The notes under the pieces: model-generated
Told to the model about the DNA's origin: nothing
Databases searched by the model: none
What the model saw: only the letters and a program-made list of their open reading frames with translations
DNA from: Pezicula radicicola
Lineage: Eukaryota; Ascomycota; Leotiomycetes; Helotiales; Dermateaceae
Assembly: GCA_003008705.1 (NCBI GenBank)
Contig: PDUO01000009.1
Location: 372,001 to 436,000 of the forward strand
Length of the DNA: 64,000 nucleotides
Reading direction: 5' to 3'
Position numbers and translations under genes: made by a program
Shown: piece after piece, positions 11,172-22,209 of the stretch
Layout of the letters: each line of letters opens with the position of its first letter
Numbering within the stretch: the stretch's first letter is position 1

Positions 11172-11684
11172 ATGGCTCCCATTCCCCTTCACCCCAACTC
11201 AACCCAATTCCCAAAATCTGCAGGCACGAATCCTTTGCCCCAGCTCCTCCAAACACCATCCGGCCTCGCCATACTCGAGCTTCAGGGCACTATCAATCTC
11301 CCCGAGCATGACGACGAAGATACAATAACATCTGCGGAGGGTCTTGAAGGAATTCCATCACAGGAGACACCAATTGGGCGTCTGATCTTTGCAGAGTACG
11401 ATCCCCAAGACCCGAACAATACCGCATGGATGAAGCGGGTCTATCTATATGTTGGGAAACACCAGAGATTGTCAGGAGAGGTCAAGAAGCTTCCGAAAGC
11501 CATTGCCATTATACGCAAGAGAGTAAATAATTTACAAAAGGGCCCCAGCGACGGTATGACCGAGGCGCCAGGATCCATACCAGATGAACTTGAGATTGTG
11601 GAAATTGTGAAGTGGAAGATTCTCTTTTCAACACGTCCAGAGCCTGTTGGAACTCGACTAGCCAGTGATGGGCTGGCCATCTGA
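11172..11684 (+). CDS. ctf8: Ctf8-like subunit of the alternative clamp loader
   Basis: Single exon, 170 residues. Ctf8 joins Ctf18 and Dcc1 in the Ctf18-RFC complex, which loads PCNA and supports sister-chromatid cohesion in the nucleus. Visible family signatures are LPQLLQTPSGLAILELQGTI near residues 22-41, IGRLIFAEYDP near 69-79, and WMKRVYLYVGKHQRLSGEV near 85-103, followed by KKLPKAIAIIRKR. The C-terminal part EIVEIVKWKILFSTRPEPVG also fits. The start follows directly after an 18 bp tandem array. The end lies about 100 bp from the cupin start on the same strand. Confidence 0.88.
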   Translation: MAPIPLHPNSTQFPKSAGTNPLPQLLQTPSGLAILELQGTINLPEHDDEDTITSAEGLEGIPSQETPIGRLIFAEYDPQDPNNTAWMKRVYLYVGKHQRLSGEVKKLPKAIAIIRKRVNNLQKGPSDGMTEAPGSIPDELEIVEIVKWKILFSTRPEPVGTRLASDGLAI

Positions 11685-11782
11685 ATGCCGGCCGAGCGAT
11701 GACCTACCCCGCCCTCATCACCCCCATCTCTCTCTGTTCTTGCGAAGCAATCTTCCTTCGCTACAAATCCTCAGAGCACAAA

Positions 11783-12397
11783 ATGTCTCCAGCGCATTCA
11801 TCTCCAGAGGCACATTTCATCAGACATTCTACTCCACATGTGCCTAATTCCACCCTTCCAGTCCTTGTCTATCGCTCTGCCCTCAATGACAATCTCACTC
11901 CTGAGACGACATGCGATCTTATTGAACCCAATAATTGGATCAAGGGTGGTGTTTTCAAGCACTATCGTGCACATCACTTCCATAGTGTTACACATGAGTG
12001 CTACGCAGTTTTCAAAGGCAGAAGTAAGCTCTTGCTTGGACGTGGTCCGCTCGACCCTGCAACGGACCAGGATTTGGAGATAGATTTGGAAACTGGAGAT
12101 GCCATTGTACTCCCAGCAGGCGTGGCGCACTGTTCTTTGAGTAGCAGCGATGATTACGAATACGTCGGACTGTACCCAAAGGTTGGTGAAAGCCAGTAAT
12201 ACTTCAAGTGAGTACAGGCACTGACAGGTGGGCAGGGCAGTCCTCATTGGGATAACAATTTCTGCAAGGCATCGGTAGAGGAGACAAGAGCAAAAGCGGC
12301 AAACGCTCAGAATGTCCCAATACCCGATTATGATCCTATATTTGGCTTGGACGGTCCCTTGGTCAAGATATGGAGAGATTCTGCCTTATCAGGCTGA
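11783..12397 (+). CDS. Cupin-fold protein, YjlB-like
   Basis: Join 11783-12181 and 12236-12397, giving 186 residues. A single beta-barrel cupin domain shows the metal-ligand pattern in HYRAHHFHSVTHECYAVFKG and the second motif in GDAIVLPAGVAHCSL, so it probably binds a metal ion; the substrate is unknown. The 54 bp intron (GTTGGT...GGGCAG) gives YPKGSPHWDNNFCK at the junction, a family sequence that no other acceptor there yields. The tail reads IPDYDPIFGLDGPLVKIW. An upstream in-frame ATG at 11699 would add 28 residues without family similarity, so 11783 is preferred. Confidence 0.85.
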
Positions 12398-12765
12398 AGT
12401 CAGTCTTAATGATGAATACATCCCAGTTTATACATTTCCAAATTCTGCACTGTCAAATCAAGGGCCATCATTTCCTTTGCTCGGATACAGCAGATAAGCT
12501 CAAGTGACACAGGACATCTACAAGCGCAAACCCAGCATATTTAACTCCAAGGTAAGTTTCCAGCTAAATGTTGCAGTTTGGAGCATACTTCTTTCTTGCG
12601 ATCTCACACAAAAGCAAACCTGCCAAAATAAAGCCAACCTCGAACACCCAGGGAACCTTCTTTCATATGCCTCAGAACTTGACGCTTACCGCTTACAGTT
12701 AGGCGCTCCCACCCTTATCTCGTTCTTCTACAACAGACAGCCTCTCGCTCTCAATTCTCTATTTA
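12398..12765. other. Intergenic, no gene seen
   Basis: Short spacer between the cupin and the phosphoribosyltransferase genes, both on the plus strand. No coding support; it probably holds the promoter of the downstream gene. Confidence 0.5.
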
Positions 12766-13594
12766 ATGGTCAAAATGACAGCGCATCATAATCCCCACAT
12801 TCACTTCAGTGAGCCCACTACGAATTATTGGCAGGAAATTTTGCCGTCATCCACATCTAAGAACACTCCACCACCATGGCAGTATGGCGTCCCAGCTCAA
12901 CTCCCCGATTCTCGGATTCTGATGCTTCCCGTGCGACCTCTGAAGGGTAATGCTGAAGAAGCAGTTGCTTCCCTACTGGTGAATCAAGCTAGCATGGAAG
13001 TGGTTGATGAACTGGGCCGTATGTTGGGTGACATGGTAAAAAAGACTGGAATCGAGGTTGATGTGATAATTGGATTGCCAACACTGGGATTAAGTCTTGC
13101 ACCAATCGTCGCTAAGAGCCTTGGACTAAGTATGCACTTTCAACCAAGTCCCGTTTCTCCTGTCTAGTCTTACCATTTTCTTCTGAGCCAAATAGGCCGC
13201 CTCTCATCCTTGCTGACCACCACTAGAACGTTATGTGCCCCTCGGCTATTCCTACAAATTCTGGTACGACGATGCGCTCTCCACCAACGTCTCCTCCATC
13301 ACATCACCAGGTCTTGGCCAAAAGAAAGTCTACTTAGACCCGTACCAACTTCCACTCGTCAAGAATAAGAAGTGTTTCATCATAGATGATGCAGTCTCTT
13401 CGGGTAAAACTCTCAAGGCTACATGGGATCTCTTGGAGAATATTGGTTGTGAGATCGTAGGCTGTGGATTTGCGATGAAGCAGGGTGGCAGATGGATAGA
13501 GGTTTTGGGGCAGGAAAGGACGGGCAAGTGTGTCTGGGTATTTGAGAGTCCCTTGTTGAAGAGGGTTGAGGGTGGATGGGATGTTAGAGATTGA
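12766..13594 (+). CDS. Phosphoribosyltransferase-family protein
   Basis: Join 12766-13129 and 13227-13594, giving 243 residues (240 if the second ATG at 12775 is used). The type I PRTase fold is recognised by VDVIIGLPTLGLSLAPIVAKSLGL followed, after a 97 bp intron, by KRYVPLGYSYKFWYDD, and by the PRPP-binding loop CFIIDDAVSSGKTL near residues 170-185. The family transfers the phosphoribosyl group of PRPP to a base. The base here is unknown; a purine is a guess from the ending of the loop. The intron starts GTATGC, ends CTAG, and joins in phase. It lies about 8 kb from the PRPP synthetase gene, which may be chance. Confidence 0.85.
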
Positions 13595-13905
13595 AAATGT
13601 GAGTGAAGTCACGTGTGGCGATCATGAGCTCTTAGCTTCCTACAAAGTGGCACAGGCTTTCTCCTCTAAACCTAGAGTTTTGACATCCGAGCTTACCTTC
13701 TTCAAAATTCTAGTGTACCGAAGCCCACAGATTTCTAAGATTATCTCAAGTGGGCTGTCAAATACATAGTCTCAAAATCAAGATCAAAACTCTCAAATTC
13801 CTATAACCTGCTCCAAAGCTCCAGTATACTCCCGCTCCCAAATTATACCATACCAAAACTCCCACATAGCCCCATAATTATCCCCCCATTTCACTTTTAC
13901 GCCCC

Positions 13906-14317
13906 TCAAGCACAAATCAAAGGGCAGCTGGGCCACTCGCACTCAGTGGCACAAACAGTTGCGCACGTCTGAGTAATAGTGATAGTAGTTCCATCAGATC
14001 CACAAAGTCCCTATATCCCCACCGAATTAGCTCAGCTTACATTAAATCCACATCTTAGCCTATCAAAATACCGCTGCCGCATCGCATGTAGTATTGCAGT
14101 CTTCAAAGATTTAATATGAGAGTGGGACTGTGGGATAACTTACAACACACTTTGGTACCTCACCAGTTATCTGTCCCGGGCAATACACACACTTTGAAAC
14201 ACCGGGTGTGCATGTTGTTTGCCGGACCTCGAGAACGCTTGGGTCTTGAGGGAGTGCGGAGGTGGTGATGGTTAGGAGACTTAGAGCTAGGGTTGTGAGG
14301 GTGAAGAATTGTTGCAT
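13906..14317 (-). CDS. Small secreted cysteine-rich protein
   Basis: Proposed complement of join(13906-14010, 14072-14100, 14164-14317), giving 95 residues. MQQFFTLTTLALSLLTITTS is a signal peptide. The mature part has 11 cysteines, including CTPGVSKCVYCPG, DCNTTCDAAA and QTCATVCATECEWPSCP. The model uses donor GTGAGG at 14163 because it is the only donor in phase with the Cys-rich second and third exons. A stronger-looking GTAAGT lies about 22 bp downstream but leads into a frame without the cysteine pattern. The gene is of the size and type of secreted fungal effector-like or cell-wall proteins. The function is unknown and the family was not recognised. Confidence in exon 1 is higher than in the splicing. 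Confidence 0.6.
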
Positions 14318-16376
14318 TTTTTATGGGGTTTGGGGGGTCGCGTATGGGTGGTTGGGCGTTTGATGTTATGTGTGGTGGAAGAAGATGAGGGTTAGGTTGT
14401 TGGGTGAGGTGGGTGGGTGATAGAGTAGTGACTTGAATTTTGATATGGAATTTTGATTCCGGTATCCCGTTTCCTTAGGAGGGTTCTCTTGGTTTTATAG
14501 ATCGGATGGGTTGATGTACCTTAGTACTACGTAGAGAGTCAGAGCTAGGTTTTCTATACGAATTACTTGGATTGGATATCTGCGGTGATGTGATGTCTAT
14601 ATTTAGGCGGCGGCGTAGCAGATAGAAGTGTTGTTAGTTTGTGTAACCACGTAAAAACCACCAGTTTTCTTTCCCATCAGTTTTCATTGTCGAATCGGGA
14701 GGGCTGACGGATACTCGCAGCTTAGAACAACTGTTGGAGAAATGATTGGATAACGAGTATCTTAGTACTCCTTCAAGTCCTTAAAACCAAACGAAAGCAA
14801 AATCTTCTCCTAGAGCTAGAGATACAGTAAGAAATCGCCTTCACCGTTCCCTTCGCTGATAATAATAATTATATAGAAGTACAACTCCAATTCGCTACTC
14901 AAAAGTCGTAAGGAAATTGATACGAACCGATAATGGTACGAAGTGACCAATACGGGGAAGTATTTGTTCATCGGTAAAATAAGCGATGCGTTACCAACGT
15001 GATCCTGGTTTGCTTACGCAGGTACGAAGTGAAGTTTAGGAGGCGCAATTTGCTGACATGATGACAGACGGTTTTTTTTTTGTCGGGTCGTATTCGAGGC
15101 TGAGATATTTTGGATCCCGTGTTTTTTCGTTGTTGTTGTTGCCTAGATGTGGGAGCTGTAATGGGATAAGTGTGATTGTGGGATTTTTTGGGTATGGGAT
15201 TGTTGGTCACGTTTTGAGTGGTGCCTATGGTGTACTGGTGAGTAAGCTTGTGGATAGGTCATATGGAGGTAGCTATGAATTTTTTTGTTGGTGATTTTTT
15301 TGAGAGATGAGAGGGTAAAGTCGAAGCTCCAGTTTTGCTGTACTAGCAGATATCTTTGTAAGTCCCGAGGGATATCTCGTGGTTTTGTAAGGAGAAGATG
15401 CTTTTAGTTTGTCTTGCACTACTACGTATTTGGAATATAAGTGACAGTTGTGGTTGTAAGCTTACTATGCAAGTCCTTTCTCTTTATTTTCTACGGTGTA
15501 TTTACAGGCAACTGCTCTTTTTTAGATGAAGGTCTCAAGGTTGGGTTCCCTTTAGCAATTGTAGTAACTTTGCTTTGCTTACAGCTTTAAGCTTTAAATC
15601 ATTAGAACCTCATATCGTATTCAGGTCCAACTTAATAACTAAGCAAGTGATTGAACAATCTTTAAGCATCTATTAACTAGTAGCTATGGTCTAGAGAAAG
15701 TCGTGCACTTAATTCCAACTTTACTATGAGTTTACTCTTCGCTCTAGTTATTTATGCACATCAAACCTATGCTGTGCACAAGCAGGTGTCAAGACTGCTC
15801 CTAAACTGTATTCTACTAATCTGATAATATGCAGAGGCTGTATTTAACTTCTTTATTATCATATAGATCTTTACCATATGACTATTATCAGCAAGATTAA
15901 TAGTCAGCTTTAACTCAGAAGCTGGGGCTTCCTATTTCACAAGCCCTAAGCGAAAGTTGGCTATTAAGTTACTCAACCTAACCTTACTGACTGCCTTCAA
16001 TTGTGTGCAAAAGTGTAACTTGTCGAAGTTAGGCCTTGTATACATTAGCTTGAATGAGTGCTTCTGATTGTATTGTTTAAGAAATAACAAATAACCAAAA
16101 GAAGATAGTCTTAGTGAAGACAGTTCTATTTACAAATAGAAGATCAGTTAGGGTTTAATATACTATACATTCAGAACCATTGCAGTTGCTAGTTATGTTA
16201 AAATAGCAAGAGAACTGCCTCTGGTTTGAAAGGCGGTGACGAGAACCAGAAGCCATTCAGTCATGAAGTTTGTATCGTGCAACGTTCTCGCTTCCACTCC
16301 ACAGACCTCAACACCACAAAGGAGGTGAATACCAACCACGTTCATAACTCAAACGTTCACCCCACTCGACGACATC
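14318..16376. other. Gene-poor spacer
   Basis: About 2 kb with only short overlapping frames on both strands (for example near 15058-15294), none with a recognisable family, signal or splice pattern. Base composition turns AT-rich from about 15,500. Nothing further is supported. Confidence 0.5.
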
Positions 16377-17411
16377 ATGACCAGAATGCCGAGAACGCCG
16401 AGAACTCAGGAAGGCGAGAGCAAGCCCCGCTTTGTATTCACTATCTTTCCCAACCTGCGAAGGATGCTCGCTAGCGCGCTCTTCCTCAGGCGTCATGCAA
16501 CAAAGGATATAGTAATCGCCGTCAAGACGTCCGACCTTCAAGCAGCCATCGCAGCGTCAGAGAACGTCTTATCACAATATGCCAAAGACGCCACCAAGCC
16601 AAAGGGTGCATTCACCGTCTTCCAAAACCTCCCAGCCGAGCTACGCGTTAAGATCTGGGCTCTCGCGCTCTCAGAACACCAAGTCATCACTCTCGCAGTT
16701 GCTAAGTCCTCAATCCCCGCAATTAAGAATCCTCGACTTCGCATCAACGATGAGATGCCAATCCATTTCTACGGCAGACCGGATCGTTACATGTTTCGAC
16801 GCGTTGAGTCCGAACAAGCTTTGGAACATGCACGTCTACATACCTCAAGCAATAGCATGATCACCACAATCCTTCATGTAAATCAAGAGAGTCGCTTTGA
16901 GGTCTTCAAGTCATACAGTTCATGCAGGATCTTTGATCGTGGTACTCGTGTTTACGCTAATCCTTTCGATGATACACTCTTCATTAACAGTACAGAGGCA
17001 TTTGAGCTTGTACGCCGAGAGGCTGCTGATGTCGAAAAGGCTTTACAACCTAGTCCCGCTGTCTTTACAAAGTTTCGGTTTTTGGCTGTGAAGTTCGAAA
17101 CCCTGCTTGGAAAAGGGGCTGGTACGATGACTGGAGCTTCGCCTAGCAATTTTATGCTTGTGCATTGGTTGAAGAGAGTCATTATGATGTTTGGTTGGTT
17201 GGAAGAGGTATTCATTGTGAAGGCTTGGGAGGGTATGGGTGAGGAGGCAGGTTTTGCTAAGCTTGCGGAGGCGGTTTTGGAGATACAGATGGAGGGTGAT
17301 GAAATCAATCGGAGCCTGGGTCGTTCTAATGATGAGTTGAAGATTTGGAGACTTCCTAAGGTTTCTGTTGTTAGCGAGGAGGAGATGAGGGAGAGGACTC
17401 GTGTTCGTTAG
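16377..17411 (+). CDS. 2EXR domain-containing protein
   Basis: Single exon, 344 residues. The 2EXR signature appears near residues 80-95 as FTVFQNLPAELRVKIWALAL. It is followed by the usual layout of this fungal family: a HVNQESRFEVFKSY segment, an ANPFDDTLFIN strand, and the KFRFLAVKFE segment. 2EXR proteins are very numerous in Pezizomycotina and have no established biochemical role. There is no signal peptide or membrane segment. A second ATG at 16386 is possible. A degraded relative lies at 25640-26359. Confidence 0.85.
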   Translation: MTRMPRTPRTQEGESKPRFVFTIFPNLRRMLASALFLRRHATKDIVIAVKTSDLQAAIAASENVLSQYAKDATKPKGAFTVFQNLPAELRVKIWALALSEHQVITLAVAKSSIPAIKNPRLRINDEMPIHFYGRPDRYMFRRVESEQALEHARLHTSSNSMITTILHVNQESRFEVFKSYSSCRIFDRGTRVYANPFDDTLFINSTEAFELVRREAADVEKALQPSPAVFTKFRFLAVKFETLLGKGAGTMTGASPSNFMLVHWLKRVIMMFGWLEEVFIVKAWEGMGEEAGFAKLAEAVLEIQMEGDEINRSLGRSNDELKIWRLPKVSVVSEEEMRERTRVR

Positions 17412-18593
17412 GCATTGAGGAGGTGACATCGTGGTATCTTGTGTGACAATTTTGAAGGAGGACGATGGAGTATATCTTTGCGTATGAAGTTTTAGACGGA
17501 CTTGTTCATTAGGAGTCTAAAGCTGTTATTGTCTTCATATTTGGTGGACTAGTTGAATTCAAACAATGCCTTGTCATAAGAGGAAATTCAACACCGGCCT
17601 TAAAACAACTTATAGTGGTCCTCAGAAAACGCTTGAACTTTGAACTTTTAGAAATAGGATAGCTGCATGACTACCGATAATCGTTGCGCCCTTAAAGCAC
17701 TTAGTAAGGAAAGTTGAACAGTTGGACTAAGTTAAAAAGAGCGATCACCAGAACTAGTAATTAGTAACTAAACGGTGTCCTTGTTAGCACCTTCTACAAC
17801 TTCACTATGACCCCATAACCTTTCCAGTGACTCATCCTCTAGTCCCAATTCCTAAACACTACCATCTATATAACACACCTCCACCCACCCATCCCCCGTC
17901 TTCCCCTCTTCTCCCCAAGGACTCGTACAGGTCACAGTAGCTTGTCCTTCCCCCTCCCTCCCTCTCAAACCACAACCTTTCTAAGTTTCTACTACAAAAC
18001 CATATAACTGTACTTATTTAACTATCAGAAAAAATGGAGAGGTGTTCCTACGAGTTCATCCAGGTTATCTAGCTTGATGGGGCACACTTTGGACTAATCT
18101 ATCTTCTATCATTTATTATGTGAATATATAGTTTTCTGATCTGCTAGGTGTGCTTTACGAGGCCGCCAAAGGATGTAGGACATGCCCGTGGGTGGGAAAG
18201 CCGAACCTTTTCATTGTACTTGCTCTCGGCTTGTTCAGGGCTGCGAAGAAAAGGGGAGGTGGGTGGTGGGGTGTAGTGGAGTGGTGGGTTGGTGGAGAGG
18301 TTGAGGTGTTTTGGGGGGAGTGTTTTTGAGTTGTGATGGATGGTTTCAGTTTCAGCTGTGGGTTGTAGGTAATTCACTTAGATATTCACGAACTCGTCAG
18401 AACAGTACATAAAATTCATTTCTCTCCGTAATTGCATGATATTTAAATTTCGAAATACAAGCTACCCTAAAGATAATAACTTCTACATACCCACCGTCTT
18501 TCATCTATTAATCTAAGTTCCAGAAACCAAAACCAAAACCAAAACCAAAGCCATTATACATTCGCATTCACGGTCACATTAATACATCCACAG
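17412..18593. other. Intergenic, no gene seen
   Basis: Spacer between the 2EXR gene and the 3' end of the alpha/beta hydrolase gene. Frames here are short and unsupported. Confidence 0.5.
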
Positions 18594-19997
18594 TTACATC
18601 CCCCAAAAGCGACAGATCTCGTCCACAAGCTGATCGGCCTCAGTCACAGGAATATCGTGAGCCCCTTCGATCAACCGCCACTCCAACTTATCCTTACCAA
18701 GTAGCGCCTCGGCATCTTCGTGGAGCTCTTCAGCCACAATGATAGGGTCATGAGTCCCAGCAAAGATGAGTGTCTTGTCTTTTCGAGAGCCAATTTCTTT
18801 CCATTCCACCTCCTGGCCAGTAATTGGTGAGTACTTTATTGTGGATATGAATGACCGGACGAAGCCGGCATTCGCCTCTATATGCCACTGAACTCCCCCC
18901 ATGACCGTGACTTCGGGGTATTTCTTTGAGACGGGTCTAACGGCAGGCATCCTTTTGATGTGTTAGTTGCACTACTTTCGTGACTTTTTGCAGGGCTTGG
19001 AAGAGAACAAACGTTTCTGGTTCTCCTTTTATCTCGGCCTGTGCCACATCTCCAGCATCTGGCTCTTTGTTCTCGTGGGGAAAGATCGGTTTCTGCAATG
19101 TCCTTTTCACGTAAATCTCCAAGACCCATTCTGGAATAAAATTGACCAGGAAGAGGAGTTGCTTCTGTCTGCCCAAATGCTTTTGTCGTATGACACCTGT
19201 TGGGCATAATAAAACAAGCGATTTCACCATGTCTGGAAAGTGACTTGTGAACGATGCTGAAAGGCAACCACCCAGAGAATAGCCAATAATACTGAAACCG
19301 CCATGAGAACCGCCGGTCCAGCAAAGTGGGGATGAAGTAACAGCAAGAAGGATTTGGGTCATATAGAGCCTTTCATCATGTGGTAGATCTGGGGAGTCGC
19401 TGTACCCTCTTCCCCACAGATCCTTAATATCCGCGTTAGTCACGATTCTCAAGATCAAAACCTGAGAAATGATGAGGCGAGATGCTGATGTATCGTTGAA
19501 TGTGCAGTCTTTAAGACGTTTTGGACAGCCAGATGGTTATATATGCTACTCACAAATGTCATCACACGGCATCCCTTTTCAGCCAGTGCTTGGGCTACAG
19601 CACCAAGTGCTACGCAGGAAGTCGTAATTCCATGAACCAAAAGAACTTTTCTCCCATCTTCTGGACCCCATTCATATACTCTTAGTACCCCATACTTCAT
19701 GTTATGTCAGCAATACTTCTCAATCTGGCGCTGATGGGGGCAGCCGGAACCCACGGGACTGTCGACGTCTCTCCCTCCAGGCAGAGCATCAGGAGGACAT
19801 GGTAAAGCAGTGATCTCGTCGGCACTGAGCTTTGGTAGCAGTGTGACCCGTGGGCTTCTAATGATCTTGGGCTTCTTTCTGGTTATGAGGCCAGGGAGGC
19901 TGAGTGCGACAGTGGTGACAGATATTGCGACAAAGGCAATGAGGACATCCGTCGTCAAGCCTCGGCCAACTGGAAAGATCCCAGTCGGTAGTTCCAT
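18594..19997 (-). CDS. Membrane-anchored alpha/beta hydrolase
   Basis: Complement of join(18594-18951, 19013-19422, 19554-19694, 19755-19997), giving 383 residues. An N-terminal hydrophobic segment (about residues 16-36, VLIAFVAISVTTVALSLPGL) suggests a membrane anchor. The fold is shown by VYEWGPEDGRKVLLVHGITT, the FDLWGRGYSDSPD segment, and the nucleophile elbow GYSLGG (Ser near 177). A candidate Asp is in FAGTHDP and the candidate His is in EGAHDIP. The third intron (61 bp, GTTTGT...CTAACACATCAAAAG) is needed to pass a stop and bring the C-terminal half into frame. The reaction and substrate are unknown. Longer in-frame N-termini exist up to 20186, but 19997 places the anchor next to the start. 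Confidence 0.85.
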
Positions 19998-22209
19998 GGC
20001 TCGCAAGAAGTTGCGTTGATAGTTCGGCTGTGGGAGAAGATGCAAGTCGCAAAGAAATGTGTTGTCTTGTCTAGGGAGCATAATCCGCAAATTAATTACA
20101 GCTGTGCCACACCGCGCTATCTGCCGCTCGGATTGGACCAACTCAGTGCGGCATTCTTTCGTCCCAACAATCCTTGAGAATATCAAGTACCATCCGTATC
20201 CGCGAGTATATCCTCATTCTCTTTATGCGTTTCAGCCGACGTTTGGACTGAGTACCGTCCTGTACAGTACAGTACATGTGCCTACTTGCCGTTCCGATCC
20301 GCTTTCGATCAGCCACAGCTATCCCTCCCCGCACCTGCAGCCCTTCTGCCAATCATTCCTGCGAACACCATCAATTTCGTATTCCCTTCTACCACTTCTA
20401 TGAAGTACTTATTGAGGTGTTCGGAGGTGTCGGTTGTGGGATGAGATGGTTGGGACAGAACTGTAATGGACATGACGTTTGATGTTGTTGTGAGACTCGA
20501 CATTACTCGTACCATCCATCCATCCATTGGCACGTTTGCAGAAATCTGCCCACTACACCAGCATATCAGCAGCACCAGTACCGACCGTTACCACATTCCG
20601 TCCCATCAATTTTCAACCAGCACATTTCATATCGTGGGCTTTTGAGCTGGCGGGTAGCAGCATGTCGGACGCACACGGATACGCATCGCATCGTACCCTG
20701 TTGACAACTTGGCAAACTCGTGCGCTGCAAGTGTCACTTACACTAGAGCAATTGCTGTGAATCATCTGTGCCCAAGATCGCATGGCATATGGCTGGCTGG
20801 CGTAGCTACCATAGTCTGTTGAAGGTGCTCACGATAAAGCCGCAATGTTCCAGGGCTGCTTGTTTCGAGGCTGTTTTGTTTTCCAACGGGGAAAGCCCCA
20901 GTGCCTGCAGTCCGGTAGCGTGCTGCATGGATTGCGCCGAGGTTAAGGTTATTCTGACCTTCATTTTCACCTCTGCGCCATTTCATCTTCCAACAACGTA
21001 CCAACAACGTACCGTATTCGTACCTGATTGCTTACAGAGGCACTTACAGAGGTACCTACAGTACAATATACCCTACTTGTTCGATAGGCCCAGGAGAAAG
21101 ATTCTCCTGTATCAACTCCAGCATGATTCCGATGGTTTCCGGACAAATCAGGAAGCTGGATGTTGGCAATGCCTTGAACGACCTGTCATTTCCCTCGAGC
21201 TGCGAATTCATTTCTTCTACAGACACATCTTGCCAGCATAAACCATCTGGAGTGGTTCAGTGATCACACAGTTTGGATTTACTTATTTGAGGCGTTCTTG
21301 ATTGCGACTACAATTTCTGGGGATACCTTGGAGCAGGGCTACTTGCCTCTTCAATTTGGCATTAGAAGAGTACCATGCTGAAGTACAGTACAGTTCTGTG
21401 GATAATTTAGGGTTACCTGTTTTCGATGTGTGTAATCCGTAAGTGTATACGGTAGCAAAGCAGAAGAAAAGACTGTGGAAGGGTTGAGATGCTGCTTGAG
21501 CTTCTTGTTTACTGTACTTCGTGCACGTGACGATTCAAACGATAATTCTACATCTCACGTTTCAAAGACTCCTCTCACGAACTACCCTTTCTGGAAAATA
21601 TTGTGAAAATATCGGCAGAAAATTGCTTCACGCTGAAGCCTTCCTTGGTGTGATCCATCAAGGCCGCCTCAACCTGCAGCAATAAGGTCAGTCCATAGGC
21701 CTCCTCGCCGTATTCGTCACGGGTCCCGCAACAACAACCAGACACTTTGAACACTTTCGACACCCGCCGAAATCTCCGAATTCTAGCTCTCGCTGAAAAG
21801 ACTGCTTCTGGCAGTAGTGAATGGTCTATCGAGATTGTTTCGGGCCTATCACACCAATAAGAATGCAGTTCGGTTTGGCTTTGACATGCAGGAGACCTGG
21901 TTTGGGATCCCCGTTTCAGAATACCATACAGTACAGTACCGCTAGAAGAAAGCTTCTTTCTTCTCTCTCCTCTCCGGCAAACCTTTCCTGGTGTCTGTGC
22001 GGTGATCGTCGCATGGTTCCACTTGATATTCCGACCTGTTGGATCCAGATAGTATTCCTTGTACATTTTCTTGTACTGTACATTGTCTTCGGAGGAATCT
22101 TCTATATGTAGGTGGTTCTCGCTGTCTCCTATGCCATATTGTCAATTGAGTCTTTGAGTTTTAATCATTTCTACTACACCGGTTTGTAATCCAGAATTAT
22201 CCTCTCACC
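19998..22209. other. Gene-free stretch with TACAGTAC motifs
   Basis: About 2.2 kb between a minus-strand and a plus-strand gene, so both promoters lie here. Frames up to 163 codons occur (minus, 21575-22066) but have no recognisable features. TACAGTAC or its complement recurs near 20262, 21383, 21928 and 22072. Confidence 0.5.

Noticed and set aside
11002..11328. Frame with LSDQVI hexapeptide repeats in front of and overlapping Ctf8
   Set aside because: It has no ATG start, overlaps the recognised Ctf8 start in another frame, and is explained by the 18 bp tandem array.
14968..15294. Overlapping frames on both strands of about 80 codons
   Set aside because: Low-complexity T/G-rich DNA; no family, no signal peptide, no splice support.
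20762..21241. 157-codon frame on the plus strand (20768-21241) with a minus-strand frame on the same DNA
   Set aside because: No domain and no conserved-looking block; both strands equally open, as expected by chance.
21575..22066. 163-codon frame on the minus strand
   Set aside because: No recognisable domain, odd composition, and a position in an intergenic region with simple repeats.
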